Source of the DNA: an uncultured Clostridia bacterium
GTDB lineage: Bacteria; Bacillota; Clostridia; Lachnospirales; Bianqueaceae
Assembly (NCBI GenBank): GCA_937892735.1
Contig: CALBGL010000028.1
Location: 1 to 27,996 of the forward strand
DNA length: 27,996 nucleotides
Direction: 5' to 3'
Both the position numbers and the translations under genes were made by a program. Under the pieces are notes generated by a model. The model ran no database searches, was not told where the DNA came from, and saw only the letters and a list, made by a program, of their open reading frames with translations. Of the stretch, positions 1-8,334 are shown in pieces. The stretch's first letter is position 1; each line of letters starts with the position of its first letter.

Positions 1-55
1 GTAGAGCATCGCCTTGCCAAGGCGAGGGTCGCGGGTTCGAATCCCGTCTCGCGCT
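1..55 (+). tRNA. tRNA-Gly (GCC), 3' portion; 5' end outside window
   Basis: The first 55 bases fold as the end of a tRNA. The anticodon stem pairs 9-13 with 21-25 and holds the seven-base loop TTGCCAA, with anticodon GCC at 16-18, which decodes glycine GGC/GGU. The T arm pairs 31-35 with 43-47 around TTCGAAT. Bases 48-54 are the 3' strand of the acceptor stem and T55 is the discriminator. CCA is not encoded. The acceptor 5' strand and most of the D arm lie before the window, so the full fold cannot be checked. A strong terminator follows immediately, so this is the last gene of its transcript. Confidence 0.93.
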
Positions 56-56
56 G

Positions 57-94
57 AATACTCTTCGGAGATGCTTCCGAAGAGTATTTTTTTT
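57..94 (+). terminator. Rho-independent terminator of the tRNA transcript
   Basis: A perfect 13-bp stem (57-69 with 76-88) surrounds a six-base loop and runs into an uninterrupted T tract at 86-94. It begins two bases after the tRNA end and separates the tRNA from the fused murI gene. Confidence 0.95.
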
Positions 95-135
95 CATAAA
101 AATATGGGAGTCGCTTGTGTGAAGGAGGCATGAGG

Positions 136-1383
136 ATGAATTCCTTTTATATACATTTATTAGCAGAAACAGAGGCATTGATTGACGAAAAGGAACCGTG
201 TCTGACAGGACTTGCCAATGCTTGCGCATTGTTGTATCAGCACCTGGACCATGTGAATTGGGTTGGGTTTTATCGAGTCTGTGGGTCGGAACTGACGCTC
301 GGGCCATTTCAAGGGAAACCGGCATGCACAAGAATCGGAAAGGGAAAGGGAGTGTGCGGTCATGCCTGGAAAACGGGTCGGATTATACGTGTAGAGAATG
401 TACATGATTTTCCCGGACATATTGTCTGTGATGCGGCTTCTCGCTCTGAGATCGTACTTCCCCTTTTTTGTCAGGGAAGAGTGATTGCGGTTCTAGATAT
501 AGACAGTCCGTTGGAAGGACGCTTTTCCCAGGAGGATGAAGAGGGACTGGAACAGATTGTACGCAGATTGGAACAGAAAATCTATGGGTTCTGGAATCAG
601 ACGAAGACACAGGAAGAACAGAATGCGCCGATTGGCGTCATGGATTCCGGTGTAGGTGGTATCAGTGTGCTGCGGGAGATGCGGAGGATGATGCCGGCGG
701 AGGATTATATTTACTATGGCGATTCTCTGCATGCACCTTATGGAACCAAGACCGTGGAAGAAGTGCAGCGATTGTCTTTCCGTTCGGCTAGCTTTCTGAT
801 AGAACATGGTGTCAAAGCATTGGTTGTGGCATGTAATACGGCTACGAGCGCGGCAATTGCACGGCTCAGAGAGCGTTTTGTATCCATACCGATCATTGGG
901 ATAGAACCTGCGTTGAAACCGGCGGCAGTGGGACATGGCGGGGAGAAGATTCTGGTGATGGCGACCCCGATGACGCTGCGGGAAGATAAGTTTCACTTGT
1001 TAATGGAACACTACGGGAGGGATACGCAGGTGATTCCGATTTCCTGTGAGGGATTGATGGAATATGTGGAACAGGGGATCACAGAAGGCAAGGAGCTGGA
1101 GGATTATTTGATGAGAAAACTGCAGGATGATCTTCCGGCAGATTCTATCGTTCTGGGATGTACGCATTATCCTTTCATAAAAAAGACGTTGCGCAAACTG
1201 GTGGGGGAGAAGCCGCGGATTCTGGATGGCGGAGAGGGGACGGCCAGAGAAGTCAGGAGAAGACTTCTCGAAGAAGGATTGCTGCGGCAGGACGAGAGGG
1301 AGGGAAGAGTGATTTTTTACAATAGTTTACTTTCTCAGGAGATTCTGGAGCGGAGCAGGAGGTTGCTGACAGATGGCGATTGA
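136..1383 (+). CDS. murI: Fused free-methionine-(R)-sulfoxide reductase (GAF, MsrC/YebR-like) and glutamate racemase
   Basis: This 415-residue protein joins two enzymes. Residues 1-155 are a GAF-type free-methionine-(R)-sulfoxide reductase: the three cysteines of that family are at 64 (ACTRI), 74 (GVCGHA) and 98 (HIVCDAASRSEIV). Residues about 165-415 are a full glutamate racemase, which makes D-glutamate for peptidoglycan: DSGVGG at 170-175, catalytic Cys233 in ACNTATS and Cys342 in GCTHYP. The two catalytic domains are separated by a short polar linker rich in Gln and Glu (about 155-164) with no stop or restart signal. The start is ATG 136, seven bases after AAGGAGG at 122-128; the nearby TTG 115 and ATG 130 are not suitably spaced. 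The last 11 bases overlap the PHP gene. Each half alone is a normal length for its family, so this looks like a true fusion and not a read-through. Confidence 0.93.
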   Translation: MNSFYIHLLAETEALIDEKEPCLTGLANACALLYQHLDHVNWVGFYRVCGSELTLGPFQGKPACTRIGKGKGVCGHAWKTGRIIRVENVHDFPGHIVCDAASRSEIVLPLFCQGRVIAVLDIDSPLEGRFSQEDEEGLEQIVRRLEQKIYGFWNQTKTQEEQNAPIGVMDSGVGGISVLREMRRMMPAEDYIYYGDSLHAPYGTKTVEEVQRLSFRSASFLIEHGVKALVVACNTATSAAIARLRERFVSIPIIGIEPALKPAAVGHGGEKILVMATPMTLREDKFHLLMEHYGRDTQVIPISCEGLMEYVEQGITEGKELEDYLMRKLQDDLPADSIVLGCTHYPFIKKTLRKLVGEKPRILDGGEGTAREVRRRLLEEGLLRQDEREGRVIFYNSLLSQEILERSRRLLTDGD

Positions 1384-2221
1384 TCTACATGCGCATTCGA
1401 TATGTTCGGATGGAAGTGATAAGCCGGAGCAGATCATGGAGAAAGCTGTGAGCTTGGGACTGCGGGCGGTGGCGCTGACAGATCATGATACAGCCGAGGG
1501 CATGGAAGCATTTATGAAAGCGGGGAAAGAAAAAGGGATTTTAGCGATCTCCGGTGTCGAATTATCCTGCCGATACATGGGACGGGATATTCATGTTCTG
1601 GGGTATAATATACCGATGGGAAATCCAGAATGGGAAGAAAGGCTGCGAGAGATTCGAGAAGAGAGAGACTGCCGAAACCGAAGAATGCTGCAAAAACTCT
1701 GTGATTTAGGGTATTTTCTTCAGGCGGCGGAGGTGGAGGCTTATGCGGCAGGGCAGGTGGTATCCCGCGTACATTTTGCGAAAGCCCTGGCGGCTCGAGG
1801 GTATGTAAAAGATGTCGAGGAAGCCTTTGAAACACTGATTGGAAATGAGGGGCCGGCCTATATACCCAGACAGTGTTTTACCATGGAAGAAGGAACTGCC
1901 TGGCTTGTACAAATGGGGGCTAAAGTTTCGCTGGCGCACCCGATGCTCTATCATCTCACGGATGAACAGTTGAGGTCGCTTCTTGCGCAAATGAAAGAAC
2001 TGGGCGCGGTCGGCGTGGAGGTGATCCATTCCCGGTGTCGGGAAGAGGAGAGCAGACGCCTGATGGGATTGGCCGATGAGTTGGGACTCGGATATACCGG
2101 GGGAAGCGACTATCACGGCACGTATAAACCGGGGGTTTACTTAGGTCAGGGGCATCATGGGACTCTCATTCCCGACACCTTTCTGCGGACAATCGGAATG
2201 GATATACCGCGTTCTATATAA
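1373..2221 (+). CDS. PHP-domain phosphoesterase (TrpH/YciV-like, RNase AM type)
   Basis: This 282-residue protein has the PHP metal-dependent phosphoesterase signature. The metal ligands expected for the family are visible: H6 and H8 in DLHAHS, D13, D37 and H38 in LTDHD, E63 in GVELSC, H74, a later AHP motif and a C-terminal GSDYHG. The best-studied relatives (E. coli YciV/TrpH) act on 3',5'-bisphosphonucleotides and short 5' ends of RNA. The length is typical. The ATG lies inside the end of the racemase gene (11-base overlap), so translation is probably coupled. I see no clear terminator after it; the next gene has its own promoter. The exact substrate is not readable from sequence. Confidence 0.88.
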   Translation: MAIDLHAHSICSDGSDKPEQIMEKAVSLGLRAVALTDHDTAEGMEAFMKAGKEKGILAISGVELSCRYMGRDIHVLGYNIPMGNPEWEERLREIREERDCRNRRMLQKLCDLGYFLQAAEVEAYAAGQVVSRVHFAKALAARGYVKDVEEAFETLIGNEGPAYIPRQCFTMEEGTAWLVQMGAKVSLAHPMLYHLTDEQLRSLLAQMKELGAVGVEVIHSRCREEESRRLMGLADELGLGYTGGSDYHGTYKPGVYLGQGHHGTLIPDTFLRTIGMDIPRSI

Positions 2222-2289
2222 AACTTTCCGGAAAGACAGGCATAGTGTTTCCTATTCTTCGGCTTTTATGCGCAAATTATGAAGAAAAC

Positions 2290-2319
2290 TTGACAAGTAT
2301 GGAATTTAGGAAGTATAAT
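2290..2319 (+). promoter_or_regulatory. Vegetative promoter of secDF
   Basis: A consensus -35 TTGACA at 2290-2295 and a perfect -10 TATAAT at 2314-2319 are separated by 18 bases. This should give a leader of about 80 bases before secDF. Confidence 0.85.
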
Positions 2320-2340
2320 TAATTTTTGATAAAAAGATGT

Positions 2341-2379
2341 CCTAGTGAAACAGGAAGTTGATGATACGCCGACGCTAGG
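2341..2379 (+). other. secDF leader with a small inverted repeat
   Basis: CCTAG at 2341-2345 pairs with CTAGG at 2375-2379 around a loop of 29 bases. It lies between the promoter and the ribosome binding site of secDF. The stem is only five base pairs and I do not recognise a riboswitch class, so a regulatory role is a weak inference. Confidence 0.25.
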
Positions 2380-2405
2380 GTTTATTTAGGAAAGAGGTGC
2401 CATAT

Positions 2406-4802
2406 ATGAAAAACAAAAAAGGAGTCCTGGCCCTGATTTGTACGCTGTTTGTCATTGGGATCGTGACATGGACCGCGTTTTTGGGGGTTGGAGACAGCGA
2501 CTTGATTGGGATTCGGAATATTCATCTGGGATTAGATCTGGCAGGCGGCGTGAGTATTACGTATCAGGCGCAGGGAGAGGACACCGTATCGGCGGAACAG
2601 ATGGAAGGTGCTCTGGCAATCATCAATAACCGGCTGAGTTCTCAGGGATATACGGAGGCGCAGGCTTTCATTGAGAGTGGAAATCGAATCCGAGTGGAGA
2701 TTCCGGGTGTTTCGGATGCTAATGAGGCGGTGGAACAGATTGGAAGGACTGCTATGCTGACTTTCGTAGGGGTAGATTGGGATGAAGTCGTGAGAGAGGG
2801 CTTGATGGACGATTACATAGAACCGCTCACACAGCAGATGATCGAGGAGATGACTGCGGCTGGCACAACATCCTATAGCGAATCTACCATACGATCCACA
2901 GTAGAGGAGTATTTGAACGAGGGAGGATCCGCCTTCTACTATTTCCCGGAGGCGACTGCTGAAATTTTGCAGACGGCTATTGAGCAAGGGATTGCGGAAG
3001 TCATTCTGGTAGGGGAAGATGTGGAAAATGCGACAGCACAGCATGGACAGACTGCGAGTTCAGGCGTCGCGGAAGACTATGTTAGACTGGACTTGGATGA
3101 AGAAGGTGCTGTGAAATTCGCGGAGGCTACGCAGAAATATGTGGGAGACTATATTGCGGTCCGGCTGGATGAAACGATTGTCAGCATGCCATCCGTGAAT
3201 ACTGCGATTACCGATGGAACAGCTATTATCACGGGGATGAACGATGCAGATGAAGCTAGGCAGTTGGCTTCGGATATTCGGGGCGGCGCGTTGCCCGTCC
3301 AGTTGGAAGACATCGAGCATAATAGTGTAGGGGCGACGCTGGGACAGGATGCCCTATCTACAAGCCTTATGGCGGCCGTGATCGGTTTTATCCTGGTTCT
3401 GATTTTTATGATCGTGATCTACCGGGTGCCGGGTTTGATTGCCAGTATCGCGTTGATATTTTATATTTCTGCGGAGATTCTCTTGATCAATCTTCTGGGA
3501 ATCACCCTGACTCTATCGGGAATCGCGGGTATCATCCTGTCCATCGGTATGGCGGTGGACGCCAACGTGATTATTTTTGCCAGAATCAATGAAGAATTGA
3601 ATGTGGGCAGAGGACTTAAGGCAGCAGTCGCGTCTGGGTTCAAAAAAGCCTTGTCCGCAATTGTCGATGGAAATATCACGACATTGATTGCAGCCGCGGT
3701 ACTCTGGTTTTTAGGGAGCGGTACCATACAGGGATTTGCCGTGACGCTGGCACTGGGTATTGTTATTTCCATGTTTACGGCATTGGTACTCTCTCAGATT
3801 CTTCTGAAGAGTGTGATCGAGGTGCTGCCGGAACGTCTTGGGCTGTACCGATCGCTACAGCTGAAATGGGGTGGCAAGCCTTTCAGGATTGTGGAAAAGA
3901 CGAAATTGTGGTTTGCGATTTCTGGAATCATCCTTGTGATTGGACTCGGATTTTTGCTTGTACGAGGAATGAACTATGATATTGACTTTGCTGGCGGAAC
4001 GATGCTTCAGATAGACATGGAAAAAGAGTATGATCAAAACGCGCTGACCGAGCTCGTCGGCGAGGTGACAGGCGATGATAATCCGATGGTACAGCGGATC
4101 CGTGGTGCCGGACAGGAATATCAGGTATCGATCAAAGTGCGGGAACTGTCTACAGAACAAATTGATACGCTATATCAGACAATCGCGGAGCAGTTTGGCC
4201 TGGATACAGAAGATCAAGCAAATCTGATTTCACATACCAGTATCAGTCCAACCGTGAGCTCCGAGATGCAAAGAACAGCTGTACTGGCCACGATGGTGGC
4301 AGGACTGCTTACGCTGATCTATATCACGTTCCGGTTCCGGGACGTGCGGTTTGGCCTAGCATCTATCATTGCGCTGCTTCATGATGTGTTCATCGTGATC
4401 GCGATGTATGTGATCTTCCAGATTCCTGTGAACAATAATTTTATCGCTGCGATTCTGACCATTGTGGGATATTCCATCAATAACACAATCGTTGTGTTTG
4501 ACCGTATTCGTGAAAACGGGCGGTATTATCGGCCGGATCAGATCACAAGTCTTGTGAACGACAGTATTTCTCAGACTATGGGGCGTTCTCTGAATACATC
4601 TATCACGACGATCATTATGGTGCTGATGCTCTTTATTTTGGGAGTCGAGAGCATTCGTTGGTTTGCTTTTCCGTTGTTGGCGGGCTTTGTGGCAGGAACC
4701 TATTCCTCTCTTGTGATTGCAAGTCCTGTATGGGTTTTGCTGCAAAAGGTGGGAAAGAAGAAGGCCATCAGACAGTCTCGCCGTGCGGTGAGAAAGAAAT
4801 GA
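2406..4802 (+). CDS. secDF: Protein translocase subunit SecDF (single-chain fusion)
   Basis: This 798-residue membrane protein carries SecD and SecF in one chain, as in Bacillus subtilis. SecDF uses the proton gradient to help pull exported proteins out of the SecYEG channel. The first helix is at about 7-27, then the SecD signature LGLDLAGG (41-48), a large extracytoplasmic domain, and helices from about 320. The SecD motif GMAVDANVIIF is at 381-391. The SecF half starts near 500, with DIDFAGG (525-531) and GYSINNTIVVFDRIREN late in the chain. About twelve membrane segments are expected. The start is ATG 2406, six bases after AAAGAGGTG; an in-frame GTG at 2397 lies inside that ribosome binding site. 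Compared with B. subtilis SecDF, residues about 125-196 look like an extra insertion in the first periplasmic-side domain. It has its own promoter and a strong terminator. Confidence 0.96.
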   Translation: MKNKKGVLALICTLFVIGIVTWTAFLGVGDSDLIGIRNIHLGLDLAGGVSITYQAQGEDTVSAEQMEGALAIINNRLSSQGYTEAQAFIESGNRIRVEIPGVSDANEAVEQIGRTAMLTFVGVDWDEVVREGLMDDYIEPLTQQMIEEMTAAGTTSYSESTIRSTVEEYLNEGGSAFYYFPEATAEILQTAIEQGIAEVILVGEDVENATAQHGQTASSGVAEDYVRLDLDEEGAVKFAEATQKYVGDYIAVRLDETIVSMPSVNTAITDGTAIITGMNDADEARQLASDIRGGALPVQLEDIEHNSVGATLGQDALSTSLMAAVIGFILVLIFMIVIYRVPGLIASIALIFYISAEILLINLLGITLTLSGIAGIILSIGMAVDANVIIFARINEELNVGRGLKAAVASGFKKALSAIVDGNITTLIAAAVLWFLGSGTIQGFAVTLALGIVISMFTALVLSQILLKSVIEVLPERLGLYRSLQLKWGGKPFRIVEKTKLWFAISGIILVIGLGFLLVRGMNYDIDFAGGTMLQIDMEKEYDQNALTELVGEVTGDDNPMVQRIRGAGQEYQVSIKVRELSTEQIDTLYQTIAEQFGLDTEDQANLISHTSISPTVSSEMQRTAVLATMVAGLLTLIYITFRFRDVRFGLASIIALLHDVFIVIAMYVIFQIPVNNNFIAAILTIVGYSINNTIVVFDRIRENGRYYRPDQITSLVNDSISQTMGRSLNTSITTIIMVLMLFILGVESIRWFAFPLLAGFVAGTYSSLVIASPVWVLLQKVGKKKAIRQSRRAVRKK

Positions 4803-4806
4803 TGAG

Positions 4807-4836
4807 ATGGGGAACGGCAACCGTTCCCCATTTTTT
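4807..4836 (+). terminator. Rho-independent terminator after secDF
   Basis: A perfect 10-bp GC-rich stem (4808-4817 with 4821-4830) has a three-base CAA loop and is followed by six Ts at 4831-4836. It sits five bases after the secDF stop. Confidence 0.95.
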
Positions 4837-4858
4837 AGCGGTTTAGAAAGCAGAAAGG

Positions 4859-6604
4859 ATGAAGGGATTGAAAGAAAACTGGCGCCTTTATAATAAAAGC
4901 TATGGAAAGATACAGCGGGAACTGGGGATTCCTCCGGTATTGGCCAAGATTCTGGTGGATCGGATGGAAGAAGCGGAAATTTCACAATTTCTGGATAAGG
5001 AAGGACCGTTGACAGATCCACTGCGTATGAAGGACATGGATCGGGCAGTCACGATGATTTGGGATCACGTGCGCGTTGGGCATCAGATCGAGGTGATAGG
5101 GGACTATGATGTGGACGGTATGTCTGCTTCTGCAATACTGGGGCGAGTGCTGCGGCGTTTGGGAGCCAACGTTCGGGTGAGGATTCCGGATCGCGTGGAG
5201 GATGGATATGGAATCCGGCCCTATATGGTGGAAGCATGTGCGCAGGAAGGCGTCTCGCTGATCCTGACTTGTGACAATGGGATTCGAGAATTCGCGGCAG
5301 CCCGTCGCGCAAAGGAACTGGGAATCGCATTAATTATTACAGATCACCATGAGATTGAGAGACTGGATGGACAGGATCATTTGCCGGATGCGGATTGCGT
5401 GGTGAATCCGCATCGCTCCGACGATGAGTATCCATTTCCTATGCTGTGTGGAGCGGGTGTGGCATATCAGTTAGCGAGAGCCCTGTGCCAGCAGGGGGGG
5501 ATTCTGGAATCTCCAGAGTGGATCGGCTATGCTGCGCTCGGTACGGTCTGTGATGTGATGCCGCTTCTGGGAGAAAATCGTAAGCTCGTTTATCAGGGGC
5601 TGCGCCAGTGGAATCAGGATCCACCCCAGGCGATCCGTGCCCTGATGAAGGTGGGAGGGCTGGAGAAATTAGATGTGTATACGTTCGGATTTGTGATTGG
5701 TCCTATGATCAACTCCGGAGGACGGCTGGAACAACAGCAGAAGTATATCGAGATTTTATTGGAAGAAGATCCGATACGGGCAGAAAAGATGGCCGCCCGC
5801 CTGTATGAGCTCAATCGTCTGCGCCAGAAGATGACGGAAGAAGGAGTCGAGGCAGGAATTCGGGAAGCAGAGCGGCTCAGGGAGGATCGCGTATTTCTCA
5901 TTCATCTGCCGGATCTGCATGAGAGCTTGGCTGGGCTGGTAGCGGGACGGATTAAGGAAAAATATCAGCAGCCGGTTTTTGTATTGACCGGGCACGGAGA
6001 GGGCGTGAAGGGATCCGGACGATCCATACCGGCGTATAACATGTTTGCGCATATGAATCAGGTGTCGGATTGTTTTACCAGGTATGGGGGCCACCCGATG
6101 GCGGCGGGACTGTCGATGAAGGAAGAACAGATTCCGAGACTGCGTGCGCTACTGAATGAACAATGCGGTCTGACGCCGGAAGATTTTGCGCCCGTGGTAC
6201 ATATCGACATGGAGATGCCGCTGCGATTTGCGGATGAAAATATGGCGGATCTATTGGAGATGCTGGAACCCTATGGAACGGGGAATCCGAAGCCATTATT
6301 CGCGAAACGGGGAGTAAAGATTCGGAGAATACTTTGGATGGGAAGGCAGAAAAAGGCGATGCGGGTCCTGGTATGGGATGATGGCGCGGAGTATGAATGT
6401 GTCTCGTTTCGATCGCAGGATCTGGCGCAGCGAATGGAAGAGGGGTATGGCAAGAGAATCTGGCGCCGGCTGGATCAGGGAGAGGTATTATCAGAAGGGG
6501 TATTGGCGGACATTTGTTATCAGGTAGGGTGGAACTGGTATCGAGGGAGTCGGAAACTGCAGCGCGTCATCACAAATATTCGTTGCAGTTTTGGGAATCC
6601 GTGA
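4859..6604 (+). CDS. recJ: Single-stranded-DNA-specific 5'-3' exonuclease RecJ
   Basis: RecJ degrades single-stranded DNA 5' to 3' in recombination and mismatch or base-excision repair. This 581-residue protein has the DHH phosphoesterase core: DYDVDG at 82-87, CDNGI near 138-142 and DHH at 162-164, then a DHHA1 region with the GGHPMAAGL motif near 410-420 and a C-terminal OB-like domain. Its length is typical for the family. The start is uncertain: the purine-rich AAAGG ends directly against ATG 4859, which leaves no spacing. An in-frame TTG at 4868, nine bases after it, is a real alternative and would shorten the protein by three residues. The gene follows a strong terminator and I see no clear promoter just upstream. 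The promoter of apt lies across its last codons. Confidence 0.95.
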   Translation: MKGLKENWRLYNKSYGKIQRELGIPPVLAKILVDRMEEAEISQFLDKEGPLTDPLRMKDMDRAVTMIWDHVRVGHQIEVIGDYDVDGMSASAILGRVLRRLGANVRVRIPDRVEDGYGIRPYMVEACAQEGVSLILTCDNGIREFAAARRAKELGIALIITDHHEIERLDGQDHLPDADCVVNPHRSDDEYPFPMLCGAGVAYQLARALCQQGGILESPEWIGYAALGTVCDVMPLLGENRKLVYQGLRQWNQDPPQAIRALMKVGGLEKLDVYTFGFVIGPMINSGGRLEQQQKYIEILLEEDPIRAEKMAARLYELNRLRQKMTEEGVEAGIREAERLREDRVFLIHLPDLHESLAGLVAGRIKEKYQQPVFVLTGHGEGVKGSGRSIPAYNMFAHMNQVSDCFTRYGGHPMAAGLSMKEEQIPRLRALLNEQCGLTPEDFAPVVHIDMEMPLRFADENMADLLEMLEPYGTGNPKPLFAKRGVKIRRILWMGRQKKAMRVLVWDDGAEYECVSFRSQDLAQRMEEGYGKRIWRRLDQGEVLSEGVLADICYQVGWNWYRGSRKLQRVITNIRCSFGNP

Positions 6605-6610
6605 TATAAT
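6583..6610 (+). promoter_or_regulatory. Probable promoter of apt, overlapping the recJ stop
   Basis: TTGCAG at 6583-6588 and a perfect TATAAT at 6605-6610 are 16 bases apart. The -35 lies in the last codons of recJ and the -10 starts one base after its stop. The leader before apt would be about 40 bases. Confidence 0.65.
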
Positions 6611-6658
6611 AAAAGATGGGCTATGTCCCAATCTGGCAGACAAAGGAGAAGGATGAAT

Positions 6659-7171
6659 ATGGATCTGAAATCATTGATTCGAACGATTCCGGATTTTCCG
6701 GAAGAGGGAATCCTATTTCGAGATATTACGACGCTGCTCAAGGAGCCAGAGGGGTTAAAAGAAGCGGTAGAGCAGTTGCGGGATTCTGTCAAGGATCTGT
6801 CGTATGATGTGATTGTGGGCCCGGAGTCCAGAGGTTTTATTTTTGGCGTTCCTCTGGCGTATGCGGAACATAAGGGGTTTGTTCCGGTGCGTAAACCTGG
6901 AAAACTTCCAGCGGCTGTGTATTCGCAGGAATATTCGCTGGAATACGGCGTATCGCGTCTGGAAATGCATCAGGATGCTTTGAAACCGGGACAAAAGGTT
7001 TTGATTGTGGACGATCTCCTGGCGACCGGCGGAACGGCACAGGCGATTGCAACGATGGTAGAAAAAGCAGGATGTCAGGTAGCAGGATTCACGTTCCTGA
7101 TTGAACTGGCGGATCTAAGCGGCCGGGAGAAATTAAAGAATTATTCGGTGCGCAGTGTGCTGTCTTATTAA
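6659..7171 (+). CDS. apt: Adenine phosphoribosyltransferase
   Basis: Apt makes AMP from adenine and PRPP, a purine salvage step in the cytoplasm. The PRPP-binding loop is clear in VLIVDDLLATGGTA near residues 114-127. The N-terminal IPDFPEEGILFRDIT and the VGPESRGF segment are family hallmarks. I chose ATG 6659 (170 residues), since the N-terminus MDLKSLI lines up with B. subtilis Apt, which is also 170 residues. The purine-rich GAAGG at 6648-6652 is then six bases away. ATG 6653 would add two residues and sits only four bases after AAAGGAG. The position between recJ and, further on, rel is a common Firmicutes arrangement. Confidence 0.96.
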   Translation: MDLKSLIRTIPDFPEEGILFRDITTLLKEPEGLKEAVEQLRDSVKDLSYDVIVGPESRGFIFGVPLAYAEHKGFVPVRKPGKLPAAVYSQEYSLEYGVSRLEMHQDALKPGQKVLIVDDLLATGGTAQAIATMVEKAGCQVAGFTFLIELADLSGREKLKNYSVRSVLSY

Positions 7172-7182
7172 GGAGGAAAACG

Positions 7183-8022
7183 ATGTCACATGGTTTTCGA
7201 AAGCTTGCGATACTGACCGGGGCGGGAATGGCTGGCTGGATATTTCTGATCCGTCCCCGTACACAGTCTCCGAAAATGTTGGAGGATCTAAAGAAATATG
7301 ATTATGCGCATCGTGGATTGCACGATATAGAAAAAGGGGTTCCGGAGAATTCTATGGAAGCGTTTCGGTGCGCAGTCGATCAAGGCTTTGGAATCGAGTT
7401 GGATGTACACATCTTGCGGGATGGACAATTGGTCGTGATTCATGATTCGAATTTGAAAAGATTGTGTGGTATGGAGCAAACGCTGGAGGATATGACGTGG
7501 AATGAGGCGGAGAAGCTGCGGTTGCAAGGGACGAAAGAGAGGATGCCTTTGTTGCGGGAAGTGCTTTCTATGGTAGGAGGCAGGGTGCCTTTGCTCATCG
7601 AGATCAAGCCGGAAAAAGGAAATCATAAAGAATTATGTGAGGCTGTATGTCATATGCTTCGGTCGTATGGCGGAATGTACTGGATCGAATCTTTTGATCC
7701 GCGGGTGGTCGCCTGGCTGAAGAAGCATGAACCGGGCTTGGTTCGCGGACAGCTGCTGACTTATTTGCGGAAGAATGAGACGCAAGATTTTCCGGCGATC
7801 TTGGACTTTATTCTGCGGAACCTTCTGACGAACTGTTGGACCCGTCCTGATTTTATCGCATATCATCACGAGGAACGAAACAATCTGAGCTTGCGTTTAT
7901 GTCGAAAACTATATGGTATTTGTCAGGCGGATTGGACCATTCGGAATCCGAAGGATTATCGTGAGGTGAAGAAGGATGGATCGGTTGCTATTTTTGAACA
8001 TTTTAATCCAAAGGCCCTGTAA
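7183..8022 (+). CDS. Membrane-anchored glycerophosphodiester phosphodiesterase
   Basis: This 279-residue protein belongs to the GDPD family, which splits glycerophosphodiesters into glycerol 3-phosphate and an alcohol. The active-site pattern is complete: H43 in AHRG, E56-N57-S58 in PENSMEAF, E72 and D74 in ELDV, H87 in IHDSN, and the later EIKPE motif. One hydrophobic segment at about residues 7-24, with basic residues before it, looks like an N-terminal membrane anchor and not a cleaved signal, because no clear cleavage site follows. AAGGAGG lies just before ATG 7183 and the gene is 11 bases after apt, so the two are probably cotranscribed. The stop codon lies inside the loop of the terminator hairpin. 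Confidence 0.92.
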   Translation: MSHGFRKLAILTGAGMAGWIFLIRPRTQSPKMLEDLKKYDYAHRGLHDIEKGVPENSMEAFRCAVDQGFGIELDVHILRDGQLVVIHDSNLKRLCGMEQTLEDMTWNEAEKLRLQGTKERMPLLREVLSMVGGRVPLLIEIKPEKGNHKELCEAVCHMLRSYGGMYWIESFDPRVVAWLKKHEPGLVRGQLLTYLRKNETQDFPAILDFILRNLLTNCWTRPDFIAYHHEERNNLSLRLCRKLYGICQADWTIRNPKDYREVKKDGSVAIFEHFNPKAL

Positions 8023-8033
8023 AGGGCCTTTTT
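8010..8033 (+). terminator. Terminator overlapping the GDPD stop codon
   Basis: AAAGGCCC (8010-8017) pairs with GGGCCTTT (8024-8031) and the T run continues to 8033. The TAA stop of the glycerophosphodiesterase gene (8020-8022) is in the six-base loop. Confidence 0.88.
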
Positions 8034-8042
8034 ACATGCTTA

Positions 8043-8094
8043 AAAACGAAAAAAAGCGCCTGAGGAGCGTAGTTCCTAGCGCCTTTTTCGTTTT
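8043..8094. terminator. Second long hairpin, terminator-like on both strands
   Basis: AAAACGAAAAA at 8043-8053 pairs perfectly with TTTTTCGTTTT at 8084-8094. After a small internal loop, GCGC pairs with GCGC, and AGGA pairs with TCCT at the tip. A GC-rich inner stem is flanked by five Ts on the plus strand and seven on the minus strand, so it could stop transcription in either direction. A direct repeat AGCGCCT also occurs at 8055-8061 and 8078-8084. It follows the first terminator by 10 bases and no minus-strand gene points at it. Confidence 0.6.
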
Positions 8095-8240
8095 AGTTTT
8101 GTAAGAGGGATATAAAAAACTAAAAGAAGGGGATAATCATACAATAAAGGAATGAAGTGAATTTAATATGAAAAATATAATAATAAAATATGAATAATTG
8201 GGAAACAAGGAGAGAGAAAAACGGATTTTGAAAAATGCAG
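8095..8240. other. AT-rich non-coding spacer before rel
   Basis: The 312 bases between the GDPD gene and rel hold two hairpins, this AT-rich spacer and the rel promoter. I see no ORF longer than about ten codons, no tRNA and no recognised riboswitch in the spacer. Confidence 0.5.
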
Positions 8241-8269
8241 TTGAAAAAGCACGGAAAATCTCTTATAAT
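8241..8269 (+). promoter_or_regulatory. Vegetative promoter of rel
   Basis: TTGAAA at 8241-8246 and a perfect TATAAT at 8264-8269 are separated by the ideal 17 bases. The leader before rel would be about 60 bases and contains the weak inverted repeat GATTGA/TCAATC. Confidence 0.82.
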
Positions 8270-8334
8270 ATAAGGGATTGATTCAAATATAGGGATTCAA
8301 TCGAGAGAGTTCATTTCAGAAAGGTGGGAGTTTT

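Noticed and set aside
2320..2405. Known riboswitch in the secDF leader
   Set aside because: Only a 5-bp stem is visible and I could not match the sequence to a known riboswitch class.
4356..5021. A 221-codon minus-strand ORF across secDF and recJ
   Set aside because: It is antisense to conserved coding sequence and runs through the secDF terminator; the composition is that of a shadow ORF.
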